NCBI GenBank assembly: GCA_902768325.1
Contig: CACXKY010000033.1
Span: forward strand, 1-34,340
Source of the DNA: Fibrobacter succinogenes
GTDB taxonomy: Bacteria > Fibrobacterota > Fibrobacteria > Fibrobacterales > Fibrobacteraceae
Direction of reading: 5' to 3'
DNA length: 34,340 bases
Shown here: in pieces, positions 7,643 through 14,980 of the stretch
Position numbering within the stretch: position 1 is the first letter of the stretch
Layout: every line of letters begins with the position of its first letter
Translations under genes and position numbers: made by a program
Notes under the pieces: model-generated
The model's input: the letters and a program-made list of their open reading frames with translations, nothing else
Databases searched by the model: none
What the model was told of the DNA's origin: nothing

Positions 7643-8223
7643 GCCGCTATGTTCTTGGCGTAACGGGGGCGAGCGGTGCCATTTATGCGCTACGTACGGC
7701 GATGCATTTGAAACGCCTCGGTCATGAGGTTTCGCTTGTGGTGACGGCGCCCGGCCGCGAAGTCGTGGAATACGAAGGGCAAAATGCGCTTTTTGGTTTT
7801 GCGGACAAGACCTTCGACGTTGATGATTTTTTTGCGGAATGCGCGAGCGGTTCTGCCGACTATGCGGGCATGGCCGTGGTGCCGTGTTCCATGGGGACGC
7901 TCGGGCGTATCGCTTCGGGAACCTCGGACAACCTCCTGGTGCGTAGCGCGGACGTGTGCCTCAAGGAGCGCCGCCCGTTAGTGATTGTGCCGCGCGAGAT
8001 GCCGTACAACCTGATCCACCTCGAGAACATGGAACGCGTGACTCGGGCGGGTGCAATTGTGATTCCCGCATCGCCGCAGTTCTACAGCAAGCCTGCGACC
8101 GTCGAGGAACTTGTAGATACGGTAGTCGCGAAAATTCTGAAACACCTGGGGGCGGGTTCGGCGGCGGACTGTGCCGGAATCGTAAAACCTTGGGAAGGAA
8201 ATGTTGCCGCGGGCAACCAATAA
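7639..8223 (+). CDS. ubiX: UbiX-type flavin prenyltransferase
   Basis: A 194-residue flavoprotein of the UbiX/Pad1 family. It has the N-terminal nucleotide-binding GVTGASGAIYA (G10-A14), VVPCSMGTLGRIASGTSDNL, and the conserved C-terminal PLVIVPREMPYNLIHLENM. UbiX makes the prenylated FMN cofactor used by UbiD-type decarboxylases. No ubiD is in the window, so the partner decarboxylase must be elsewhere. The start ATG overlaps the ubiE stop, and an AGGGAG lies a few bases upstream. Length is normal. Confidence 0.92.
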   Translation: MSRYVLGVTGASGAIYALRTAMHLKRLGHEVSLVVTAPGREVVEYEGQNALFGFADKTFDVDDFFAECASGSADYAGMAVVPCSMGTLGRIASGTSDNLLVRSADVCLKERRPLVIVPREMPYNLIHLENMERVTRAGAIVIPASPQFYSKPATVEELVDTVVAKILKHLGAGSAADCAGIVKPWEGNVAAGNQ

Positions 8224-8225
8224 TT

Positions 8226-9119
8226 ATGTTTAAGAAGATTCTAGAATTTGGCCATATGGTTCGCTTTAGCCACTCGCTGTTCGCGATGCCTTTCGCGCTC
8301 GGTTCCATGTGGGTGGCGGCGAACGGCTTCCGCGACATGACGGCTGCCGAGACTCTGCGGATAGTGCTGCTCATCGTGGGCTGCATGGTGACGGCCCGTA
8401 ACAGCGCAATGAGTTTCAACCGCATCGCCGATGCCGATATCGATGCGAAGAACCCGCGCACGGCGAAGCGTCATTTGCCCGCAGGGCGCTTGAGCAAGGC
8501 CTCCGTCATCGCCTTCCTCGCGGTCAATGGCGTATTGTTCGTGCTGTTTGCTTGGCTATTGCAACCGCTCGCCGGAATGCTTGCGCTCCCTGTATGGCTG
8601 CTTCTGCTTTCGTATTCCTACTGGAAACGTTTCAGCTGGCTGTGCCACTGGTTCCTCGGTTTTGCCATCGGCATGAGCCCGCTTGGCGCCTGGATCGCCA
8701 TCCGTGGGGAATTCGCAGTATTCCCGATATTCCTGCTCGTGATTTTGATGCTCTGGATGGGCGGATTTGATATCATCTACGCTACGCAGGACGAAGAAAT
8801 TGACCGCGCGATGGGTCTCCATTCGGTGCCCGCCCGCTTTGGCCGCAAGCGCGCCCTGCAAATCGCTTTCTGGAGCCATGTCGCGATGCTCTTGCTCTGT
8901 ATCGTGTTCGGCTTTTTCTGGGGCATGGGCGCCCCTTGGTGGGTCGTGACGGCCTTGATGAGCGCCGCGGTCCTCTACATCCATTTATTCCGCAAGTCCG
9001 ACGATCTCGATGCCATGAATCGCGACTTCTTCTTGGCGAACGTCGCCATAAGTGTTCTCGTGATGGCTGGGCTCATCGTCTGGATTTGTATGGGAGGCGA
9101 CGTCAATGCCCTTTATTAA
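8226..9119 (+). CDS. ubiA: UbiA-type prenyltransferase (probable menaquinone-pathway polyprenyltransferase)
   Basis: A 297-residue integral membrane protein with about eight to nine hydrophobic helices. It shows two Asp-rich motifs of the UbiA superfamily: NRIADADIDAKNPRTAKRHLP after helix 2 and YATQDEEIDR after helix 6. These bind the Mg-diphosphate of the prenyl donor. Together with UbiX and UbiE homologues next door it would attach the polyprenyl tail to an aromatic quinone precursor. Such UbiA/UbiX sets are used in the futalosine menaquinone route, where this gene is called mqnP. The ATG lies two bases after the ubiX stop; a longer open frame to 7956 is inside ubiX and is not coding. It overlaps the next gene by 14 nt. 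Confidence 0.88.
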   Translation: MFKKILEFGHMVRFSHSLFAMPFALGSMWVAANGFRDMTAAETLRIVLLIVGCMVTARNSAMSFNRIADADIDAKNPRTAKRHLPAGRLSKASVIAFLAVNGVLFVLFAWLLQPLAGMLALPVWLLLLSYSYWKRFSWLCHWFLGFAIGMSPLGAWIAIRGEFAVFPIFLLVILMLWMGGFDIIYATQDEEIDRAMGLHSVPARFGRKRALQIAFWSHVAMLLLCIVFGFFWGMGAPWWVVTALMSAAVLYIHLFRKSDDLDAMNRDFFLANVAISVLVMAGLIVWICMGGDVNALY

Positions 9120-9333
9120 GAAGACGAACGGGAAGTTCACTACCGAAGACAAGGTCAAGATGTTCCAGCAGATGGGTTCCGTTGGGGCGGTCCTTGCGCT
9201 TGCATTCGTGATTCTCATCGAGACGGGATTCGCCGGTGAATATAAATCGCAGGCCGAGATGGGCCTCACCGCGATGATTGTGGTGCTCGCCGTATCGCTC
9301 ATCAGCAGCATGTACTTTAAGCGTAAGCTGTAG
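9106..9333 (+). CDS. Small two-helix membrane protein, function unknown
   Basis: A 75-residue protein with two predicted transmembrane helices (about residues 25-42 and 53-69), a charged N-terminus (KKTNGKFTTEDKVK) and a Lys/Arg tail after helix 2. I do not recognise a family. The ATG overlaps ubiA by 14 nt and has a clear GGGAGG at 9092-9097, 8 nt upstream, so it is a real gene coupled to the quinone operon. Its place suggests a role at the membrane linked to quinones or respiration, but that is guesswork. Its stop codon (9331-9333) directly abuts the birA stop on the other strand (9334-9336). Confidence 0.75.
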   Translation: MPFIKKTNGKFTTEDKVKMFQQMGSVGAVLALAFVILIETGFAGEYKSQAEMGLTAMIVVLAVSLISSMYFKRKL

Positions 9334-10212
9334 TTAGATTTCCAAATCGGCGCTGTATACGGTTTCGACCGTCCCGTCGTCGCATTCAAAACGCAGGCTG
9401 CCGTCCTCGTTCATATCGAGAATCCGGCCTGATTTTTTTTGTACGCCTGTTCCGCCATCGCGGTTCTCGTCGGTACAGCGGTTGTTCACGACAATGGTGC
9501 CCCGCGCTCCGATGAACTGGTCCATCTTACGCCAGGCTTCAATCCAGGGCGAAATGCCGAATGCACGGAATTGCCCTATAGCGCGTTCCAAACTTGCGAC
9601 AAGCGCCTGCAAAAGTTTTTCGCGGTTTATCTCGTGCCCCGCGATTTCTTTAAGGGTGGTGATGGGTCGCCCGAGATTCGCGTAGTCTGCCGGATCGCTA
9701 TTGACGTTGATTCCCACGCCCATGCTGATGGCAGGGGTAGGCGCGGCTCCTAGTGCGCTAGACTTTATATAAACTAATTCAGCGAGAATCCCGCAGAACT
9801 TGCTCTTGCCGCAGAGGATGTCGTTGGGCCACTTCACGGTGACTTTCCCGATGTCTTGGTTGCCGCGGCCCTGCGCGTTGGCCCCTTGTTGCAAGTCGCG
9901 GAATACCTCCGCGAAGGTAAGCGCTGCAACTTGCGTAATCTGCGGACTCTTGCCTAGGGGAATCCCGTCAAGCGGAATCAAGATGTTGAAGTAGAGGTTA
10001 AGCCCCGCGGGGGAGGCCCAGCTACGTTCGTGGCGCCCGCGCCCAGACGTTTGCATGTCGGCGACAATCAACGTGCCCGGGGCGATTTCGCCGGCGGCGG
10101 CCTTGGCCTTCATCAGGCTGTGCGTGCTGTCGAGATTTTCAAAAAGAATAGCGGGGGAGTCCCCAAAGCCACTCAGGTTCCATTTCAAGAAATTGCGTTC
10201 TTTCGAAAACAT
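9334..10212 (-). CDS. birA: Biotin--[acetyl-CoA-carboxylase] ligase, monofunctional
   Basis: A 292-residue biotin protein ligase that activates biotin as biotinyl-AMP and transfers it to carboxylase carrier proteins. The catalytic domain shows the adenylate-binding loop GRGRHERSW (57-65), KWPND (127-131), the conserved Lys of the KFCGILAE segment (K138) and GVGINVN. There is no N-terminal winged helix, so it is a group I enzyme without the DNA-binding repressor function of E. coli BirA. The C-terminal cap ends with GTVETVYSADLEI. Only 14 nt separate it from the upstream hypothetical gene, so they are probably co-transcribed leftward. Confidence 0.93.
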   Translation of the reverse strand: MFSKERNFLKWNLSGFGDSPAILFENLDSTHSLMKAKAAAGEIAPGTLIVADMQTSGRGRHERSWASPAGLNLYFNILIPLDGIPLGKSPQITQVAALTFAEVFRDLQQGANAQGRGNQDIGKVTVKWPNDILCGKSKFCGILAELVYIKSSALGAAPTPAISMGVGINVNSDPADYANLGRPITTLKEIAGHEINREKLLQALVASLERAIGQFRAFGISPWIEAWRKMDQFIGARGTIVVNNRCTDENRDGGTGVQKKSGRILDMNEDGSLRFECDDGTVETVYSADLEI

Positions 10213-10226
10213 GGTGCAGGGCAGGC

Positions 10227-10685
10227 TCAGTTTTCTTCTTCCTGCTTTTCCTGCAGTTCCTTGAGGGCTTCCTCGGGGAAGATGACGAAGAACTCGCGCT
10301 TCTTGTCTTCGAACAGCTGCAACATGCGTTCCTGTTCGAACTGTTCGCGGTCGATGTTCTGCATAAAGAATTCATCGCGGGCGAAGTCGCGGGTGGTCAT
10401 CAGTTTTTTCATGTCTTCCGAGAGGTCGACATTGTCCCACAGGATATAGTAGGACTGGACGTCCAAGCTTCCGAAGATGTCCACGTTGAGCATGACGGAA
10501 TTGCTCTTGCTCGAGTCGACCAGTTCAACCCTCGTTTCGCGCTTTTCGGGGCGGAAAATTTCCACGTCCTTGACGGGCTTGGTCAGGTCGGCAGATTCGT
10601 TATCTGCCCATGCACCGGACACGAACGCAAGCGATAGGACTGCGCTCCAGGCAAGGGAAGGAATTGTCATTTTTCTTGGCGTCAT
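10227..10685 (-). CDS. Secreted hypothetical protein
   Basis: A 152-residue protein with an N-terminal signal peptide (hydrophobic core around LAWSAVLSLAFVSGAWA, likely cut after AWA). A soluble region follows and the end is very acidic and Glu/Gln-rich. No known family recognised. A longer open frame to 10772 exists, but the ATG at 10685 gives a proper signal peptide and sits exactly 6 nt behind a TATATT, the same layout as several other genes here. ATG 10670 is a second in-frame option. It lies between tsaD and birA on the same strand. Confidence 0.72.
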   Translation of the reverse strand: MTPRKMTIPSLAWSAVLSLAFVSGAWADNESADLTKPVKDVEIFRPEKRETRVELVDSSKSNSVMLNVDIFGSLDVQSYYILWDNVDLSEDMKKLMTTRDFARDEFFMQNIDREQFEQERMLQLFEDKKREFFVIFPEEALKELQEKQEEEN

Positions 10686-10691
10686 ACCCTT

Positions 10692-10697
10692 AATATA
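10692..10697 (-). promoter_or_regulatory. -10-like element directly before the secreted hypothetical gene
   Basis: On the minus strand TATATT is followed by the 6 nt AAGGGT and then the ATG at 10685. The AAGGGT is too close to the ATG to be a normal Shine-Dalgarno. No good -35 is seen (TACTTT at 17 nt). Confidence 0.4.
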
Positions 10698-10761
10698 AAT
10701 CTTAGTTGTCCAAAAAAGTAGTTTTTGCAAAAAGATGTGAGTGAAAATGCCCAAAACTGTG

Positions 10762-11769
10762 CTAAATCGCAAGTGGCATCCAGGGTTTTACCACATTAAT
10801 GGACTCCAGTTTGCCCTGGAGCTTGCGGCGGATGGCTGCGGCGGCAATCATCGCTCCGTTGTCTGTACTGAGACTCCGGTCCGGGATGCAGAAACGGATG
10901 CCCTTCTTGCTGCAGTAATCTTGCAGCCGCTGACGTAACCAGGCGTTGGCGCTCACGCCGCCCCCGACGACGAGCGTCTTCATGCGGGTTTTCTTGAGCG
11001 CGTTGATGGTCTTTTGGACAAGGCTGTCGACGATGGCGTCTTCGAGGCTTGCGCAGATGTCACCCAGGTTTTTCTGGATGAATTCCGGGTCGTGCGTCTC
11101 GGTGTAGCGCAGTACGGCGGTTTTCAAACCGCTGAATGAAAATTCGCAGTTGTCGTGGACGTGGAGCGCCCTCGGGAATTCTACGAAGTGGCGGTTGCCG
11201 TTTTGCCCGAGCCTACTGATAGTGGCGCCTGCCGGGTACTTGAGGCCGAGCAGCTTGCCGCATTTGTCGAACGCTTCGCCGGCCGCATCGTCGCGGGTAC
11301 GTCCGATGCTCGTGTACTTGAACCCCGGTTCTTCCATCACGAGTTCCGTGTGCCCGCCCGAAACGGTGAGCGTCAGGAACGGCGGCTCGATATCGGGGTT
11401 GGAAAGCCAGGCCGCGGCGAGGTGCCCTTCCAGGTGGTTCATGCCGTAGGCCGGAATCGAAAGGTCGCGGGCGAGGCCCTTCGCAAAACTTGCGCCAACG
11501 AGGAGCGGGCCCATGAGTCCCGGTCCGGTGGTATAGGCAATGGCGTCAATGTCCTTGAGCTCGATGCCGGCTTCCTTGACGGCGGCTTCGGCGATGGGGG
11601 CAATCTTTTGCAGGTGGGCTCGTGCAGCGATTTCGGGGACGACTCCGCCATACAGGGCGTGTTCGTCTATTTGGCTGTAGAGCGGGTTCGAAAGGACTTT
11701 AAGAGGTTCGTCTTGCAGTACGGCGCAGGCGGTCTCGTCGCAGCTGGATTCGATTCCTAGCCAGATCAT
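10762..11769 (-). CDS. tsaD: tRNA N6-adenosine threonylcarbamoyltransferase TsaD
   Basis: A 335-residue member of the Kae1/TsaD family, which transfers the threonylcarbamoyl group to A37 of ANN-decoding tRNAs with TsaB and TsaE. The protein opens with MIWLGIESSCDETACAVL. It has the metal-binding HLEGH motif and the ASKH-type nucleotide segments LTVSGGHTELV and VVGGGVSANAWLR, and full family length. Its ATG overlaps the ybbR stop as ATGA, so it is translated from the ybbR message. Confidence 0.96.
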   Translation of the reverse strand: MIWLGIESSCDETACAVLQDEPLKVLSNPLYSQIDEHALYGGVVPEIAARAHLQKIAPIAEAAVKEAGIELKDIDAIAYTTGPGLMGPLLVGASFAKGLARDLSIPAYGMNHLEGHLAAAWLSNPDIEPPFLTLTVSGGHTELVMEEPGFKYTSIGRTRDDAAGEAFDKCGKLLGLKYPAGATISRLGQNGNRHFVEFPRALHVHDNCEFSFSGLKTAVLRYTETHDPEFIQKNLGDICASLEDAIVDSLVQKTINALKKTRMKTLVVGGGVSANAWLRQRLQDYCSKKGIRFCIPDRSLSTDNGAMIAAAAIRRKLQGKLESINVVKPWMPLAI

Positions 11770-12800
11770 TCGTCGTCGTCCTCCTCGTCTTCTTCTTCAC
11801 CGTAGTCTTCGTTGCGCTTTTCGACCACGACGGGCTTGACTTCCTTGCGAACGAGGGAGATCTTGTCCGGAATCACTTCGATGGCCTTGATGGACATTTC
11901 GCGGTTGATACCGGGGGCGAGTTTGAGCTTGACGGTCGGCGCTAGGCTATCGACGTCTTCGATGGCGAAGCGGTTGTATTCGATGAACAGTTCCAGGTTG
12001 TCATTGGTGATGGAATCCAGGATGGATTCGCCACTGGTAATCTTGACGGTCACGGAGTCGGGCTTGAGGCTTACGAGCGATTTGTCGTAGCGGCCGATGA
12101 GGTGAACGGGAATGCTGGTGAATTCCTTTGTGGCGACTTTCTGGACGTTCACGTTGATGAAAATGCTGGAATCGCTAGGCGTCACGTAGGCGGGGAACTG
12201 GCTGAAGTTGAGCGGCACCGAAATGGATTGGCTCTTCTTGAGCGTATCGAAATGGATGGAATCGGTCGGTATTTCGAAAATGCGCGTGAGTGCGTTGCGG
12301 GCGCCAGAAACGGAGACGAAGTTGGGCGAAAGTTCCGGTTCGTCGGCGAGCAGGTAGCCCGGTGCCGTGCTGAAGGTGACGTTGGAATGGATGGGGATTT
12401 CCCTTTCAATGCGCGTGTCGAGTTCAAGGTCAATGAATAGCAGCTGGTTGTCCGGTTCCACGAAGCGGATGTTCGGGAAGTTCGGGGCGACAAAGTTTCT
12501 GGCGTAGATGTGCTTGCGCGAAGATCCGAGTTCGGCGTCTTGCAGGTCGATGACGATGGAGGCGACAGAGGAATCCCCGAGGTTGATGCGGCTACGCATA
12601 CGCATTAAGTTGAACGCTTCGCCTTCGACCGTCACGGAAATTGTCTGGGGAGGCTTGGAGGCGACCGCGAGCATTTCGGGTAACTTGACCAACCTGACCG
12701 GGACGTCCATCGTAATCTGGAACGTGTTGAAGGACATGACGTACAGCCACAGCGCGATGGCGAAGATGAATGCCGTTATCTTTAATCCGAGGTGTTTCAT
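11766..12800 (-). CDS. YbbR-domain protein
   Basis: A 344-residue protein with one N-terminal membrane anchor (~residues 8-24, ITAFIFAIALWLYVMSF) and an extracytoplasmic part made of several YbbR-like beta repeats; segments such as DVPVRLVKLPEMLAV and TSIPVHLIGRYDKSL resemble each other. The tail is strongly acidic. In Firmicutes the homologue CdaR regulates the di-AMP cyclase CdaA, but no cyclase gene is next to it here, so its partner is unknown. AAGG lies 5 nt before the ATG. A minus-strand TATAAT (12837-12832) would give a leader of about 25 nt. It is divergent from ftsX with only 45 nt between start codons. Confidence 0.82.
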   Translation of the reverse strand: MKHLGLKITAFIFAIALWLYVMSFNTFQITMDVPVRLVKLPEMLAVASKPPQTISVTVEGEAFNLMRMRSRINLGDSSVASIVIDLQDAELGSSRKHIYARNFVAPNFPNIRFVEPDNQLLFIDLELDTRIEREIPIHSNVTFSTAPGYLLADEPELSPNFVSVSGARNALTRIFEIPTDSIHFDTLKKSQSISVPLNFSQFPAYVTPSDSSIFINVNVQKVATKEFTSIPVHLIGRYDKSLVSLKPDSVTVKITSGESILDSITNDNLELFIEYNRFAIEDVDSLAPTVKLKLAPGINREMSIKAIEVIPDKISLVRKEVKPVVVEKRNEDYGEEEDEEDDDE

Positions 12801-12831
12801 AATTGCCTTGTAAAGAACCCCTTAAAAAATA

Positions 12832-12839
12832 ATTATATT
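12832..12839. promoter_or_regulatory. Overlapping divergent -10 boxes between ybbR and ftsX
   Basis: TATATT on the plus strand (12834-12839) ends 6 nt before the ftsX GTG at 12846. TATAAT on the minus strand (12837-12832) points to ybbR. The two hexamers share four base pairs, so polymerase should not occupy both at once. Neither has a strong -35. Confidence 0.5.
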
Positions 12840-12845
12840 CCAGAC

Positions 12846-13736
12846 GTGTTCGGACAGCTAGGCTACTTAATAGCGGAATCTTTCCGCGGTTGGAAACAGC
12901 AACGCACGGTTATTCTGCCGTCGCTCATCACGATATTTCTTTGTTCGTTACTGCTGGCGTCGTCTTTGGTGGCGCTTTGCGGCGTTGTCCGCCTACTGGA
13001 GGCCGAAAAATCCCTCTATTCCGTAGAAGCCTTCCTTCCGGGCGAAATCCCCGCAGATTCTGCCGCCGTCATCAGGCACGACCTGGAACGCATGAAGCAT
13101 ATCGATTCGGTCGAGTACGTGAGCGCGGATTCGGCCCTGGCCGACTTCCGGAGGCACTTTGACGGAGAAATGCTGGAACTGGTGGAAGGGAACCCCATCC
13201 CGCCGTTTTTCAGGATCCGCCTGGACGAAGAAAGTTCAAACCCGATTGACCTTATCGATGTCCGCAATGCGGTCATGCGCATCGGAATTTTCGAGGAAGT
13301 ACAGGCCCCGGTGGAATGGGTCGAGAAAATTTCCGCCTGGAAGTTCAGGATGGTTTTTTGGCCGGTATGTTTGAGCGTCCTTTTGCTCGTGACGCTTTCG
13401 CTGATTATCTGCAATTCCGTAAGGCTTTCCCTGTTGAGCCGCAAACTCCTGGTTGAAAATATGAAGTATGCTGGTGGGAGCTACGGGTTTATTGAATTCC
13501 CGTTCGTATTGGAAGGCCTTATGCAGGGGCTGGTGGGCAGCGGTGCCGCTTCGCTGTTGCTGCTGGTGCTTATGAATTCTGTTACAGAGGCGCTTCCGAT
13601 GGTCGGGGCGTATATGGAAGGTGCTGGCACCCTGCTGGTGCTGGTGGTCTTGCTGGTCAGTGCGCTTTCGGCTTATTTCAGTTTCCGTACGGTCCGAAGC
13701 TTCCTGCATGCGACGCGGAATGAACAGGTAGGGTGA
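12846..13736 (+). CDS. ftsX: Cell division protein FtsX-like permease
   Basis: A 296-residue protein with FtsX topology: a cytoplasmic N-terminus, TM1 (~22-46), a periplasmic loop of ~120 residues (LYSVEAFLPGEIPADSAAVI...EYVSADSALADFRRHF), then three more TMs. The C-terminal FtsX permease core contains RLSLLSRKLLVENMKYAGGSYGFIEFPFVLEG. FtsX acts with the ATPase FtsE to activate peptidoglycan hydrolases through EnvC-type proteins, and the next gene is such a protein. No ftsE is beside it. I use GTG 12846, 6 nt after TATATT and with no Shine-Dalgarno. Upstream codons back to 12792 lie across ybbR's start and are unlikely to be coding. Confidence 0.85.
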   Translation: MFGQLGYLIAESFRGWKQQRTVILPSLITIFLCSLLLASSLVALCGVVRLLEAEKSLYSVEAFLPGEIPADSAAVIRHDLERMKHIDSVEYVSADSALADFRRHFDGEMLELVEGNPIPPFFRIRLDEESSNPIDLIDVRNAVMRIGIFEEVQAPVEWVEKISAWKFRMVFWPVCLSVLLLVTLSLIICNSVRLSLLSRKLLVENMKYAGGSYGFIEFPFVLEGLMQGLVGSGAASLLLLVLMNSVTEALPMVGAYMEGAGTLLVLVVLLVSALSAYFSFRTVRSFLHATRNEQVG

Positions 13737-14980
13737 TGTTGTCGTTCCCCGCCCGCCTTGCCGCCTTGTTGCTATGCCTGTTCGTGGGCATTTCCCTGGG
13801 GGCCCCCAAGAAAACCGATGCGCAGATCAAGGAACAGAAAACGGCCTTGAAAAAGCTCGAGTCGGACCTCGCCAAGAAGCGTAAGGAAATCGCACAGCTC
13901 GAAAACGAAGAAAAAGGCGTCCTCAATACGATATCGCTTCTGGACCAAAACCTGAACCAGACCCGTACCTACATTACGGAACTTTCAAAAAATGAAACCC
14001 TTGTCCAGCGCGCCCTGGAACAGTTGGTGCACGACATCGATTCCCTGGATGCCAAGATTGAAAGCCGCAAGGCGGTGATGAAACGTCGAGTAAGAACGTT
14101 GTATGTAAAGGGCCGTGATACGGAAGCGCGGGCCCTCTACAGCCTGCTTACCCAAGAAGACAATCCGGAACGCCAGGCCTACTGGGTCCACCGCATCTTG
14201 AACCAGGACCGCGAAGAAATCTTGACGCTGACCCGGATGGTCAAGGAACGCGATGAGATGCGGCAACAGCAGGCCTCCCACCTGGTGGACCTTGCCCAGT
14301 TGCGCAGCAAGAAGGCCGCCGAGGAAAAGGGCCTGGTGAGCCAGATGAGCAGCCAGGAAAAGATGCTCCTGAACCTCAAGCACGACAAGGCGATGCAGAG
14401 GCGCGCGTTGGAAGAGTTTGAACGGAACCAGAAGACGATGCTTGCCCTCATCAAGAAACTCGAGGAAAAGCGCAAGAAGGAAATCGCCGCGGCAAAGAAG
14501 GCGGAAGCCGAAAAGAAAAAGAAGGCCAAGGGCAAGAAGGAAAAGAAAGAAGTCACGAAGCCGAAGACAACCGTGGCTACGACCGTCAAGGGCCCCAAGT
14601 GCATGCCGCTGGAAGGCGAAATCATCAGCCAGTACGGCCTGCAGGAACATCCCGTGCTGCACATCGCCACGCGTAACCTCGGTATCGAAATCCGTGGTAA
14701 GCGCGGTAAGTCGGTCCGCGCCGCTGCCGCCGGCACCGTCGCCATGGTCGCCGAAATCGATGGCCGCGGCCCCTCCGTGATTATCGAGCATGAGGGCGGC
14801 ACTTATTCCGTGTACGGACACTTGCGGTCCATCCGAGTCCAGGAAGGGAAAGAGGTGCGTAATTGCGAAGAAATTGGCGAAGTCGGCGATATCGCGAGCT
14901 TAAATGGAATTAAATTGTATTTCCAAGTTAGCGAGGGGACACAAACGGTGGATCCTCTCCTGTGGTTGAAACAAAAATGA
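13736..14980 (+). CDS. EnvC-like murein hydrolase activator (degenerate M23/LytM domain)
   Basis: A 414-residue exported protein with a signal peptide (LAALLLCLFVGISLGA), a long coiled coil (~25-250) and a Lys/Glu-rich low-complexity segment (~240-280). A C-terminal LytM/M23 fold spans ~285-412 (ISQYGLQEHPVLHIATRNLGIEIRGKRGKSVRAAAAGTVAMV). The zinc ligands of active M23 enzymes are replaced: the HxxxD of the first motif reads NLGIE and the last motif reads LYFQV instead of LHFEI. Such a domain would activate amidases rather than cut peptidoglycan. The order ftsX-envC fits the FtsEX-EnvC pathway of septum splitting. The start ATG at 13736 overlaps the ftsX stop (13734-13736); a GTG at 13733 in frame would add one residue. 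Confidence 0.88.
   Translation: MLSFPARLAALLLCLFVGISLGAPKKTDAQIKEQKTALKKLESDLAKKRKEIAQLENEEKGVLNTISLLDQNLNQTRTYITELSKNETLVQRALEQLVHDIDSLDAKIESRKAVMKRRVRTLYVKGRDTEARALYSLLTQEDNPERQAYWVHRILNQDREEILTLTRMVKERDEMRQQQASHLVDLAQLRSKKAAEEKGLVSQMSSQEKMLLNLKHDKAMQRRALEEFERNQKTMLALIKKLEEKRKKEIAAAKKAEAEKKKKAKGKKEKKEVTKPKTTVATTVKGPKCMPLEGEIISQYGLQEHPVLHIATRNLGIEIRGKRGKSVRAAAAGTVAMVAEIDGRGPSVIIEHEGGTYSVYGHLRSIRVQEGKEVRNCEEIGEVGDIASLNGIKLYFQVSEGTQTVDPLLWLKQK

Noticed and set aside
11766..12800. Assignment of the YbbR protein as CdaR, regulator of a di-AMP cyclase
   Set aside because: No cdaA-type cyclase gene is adjacent; only the YbbR family is supported.
13985..14821. Minus-strand open frame opposite the envC-like coiled coil
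   Set aside because: Leu/Phe/His-rich low-complexity translation produced by Lys/Glu-rich codons on the other strand; no independent signals.
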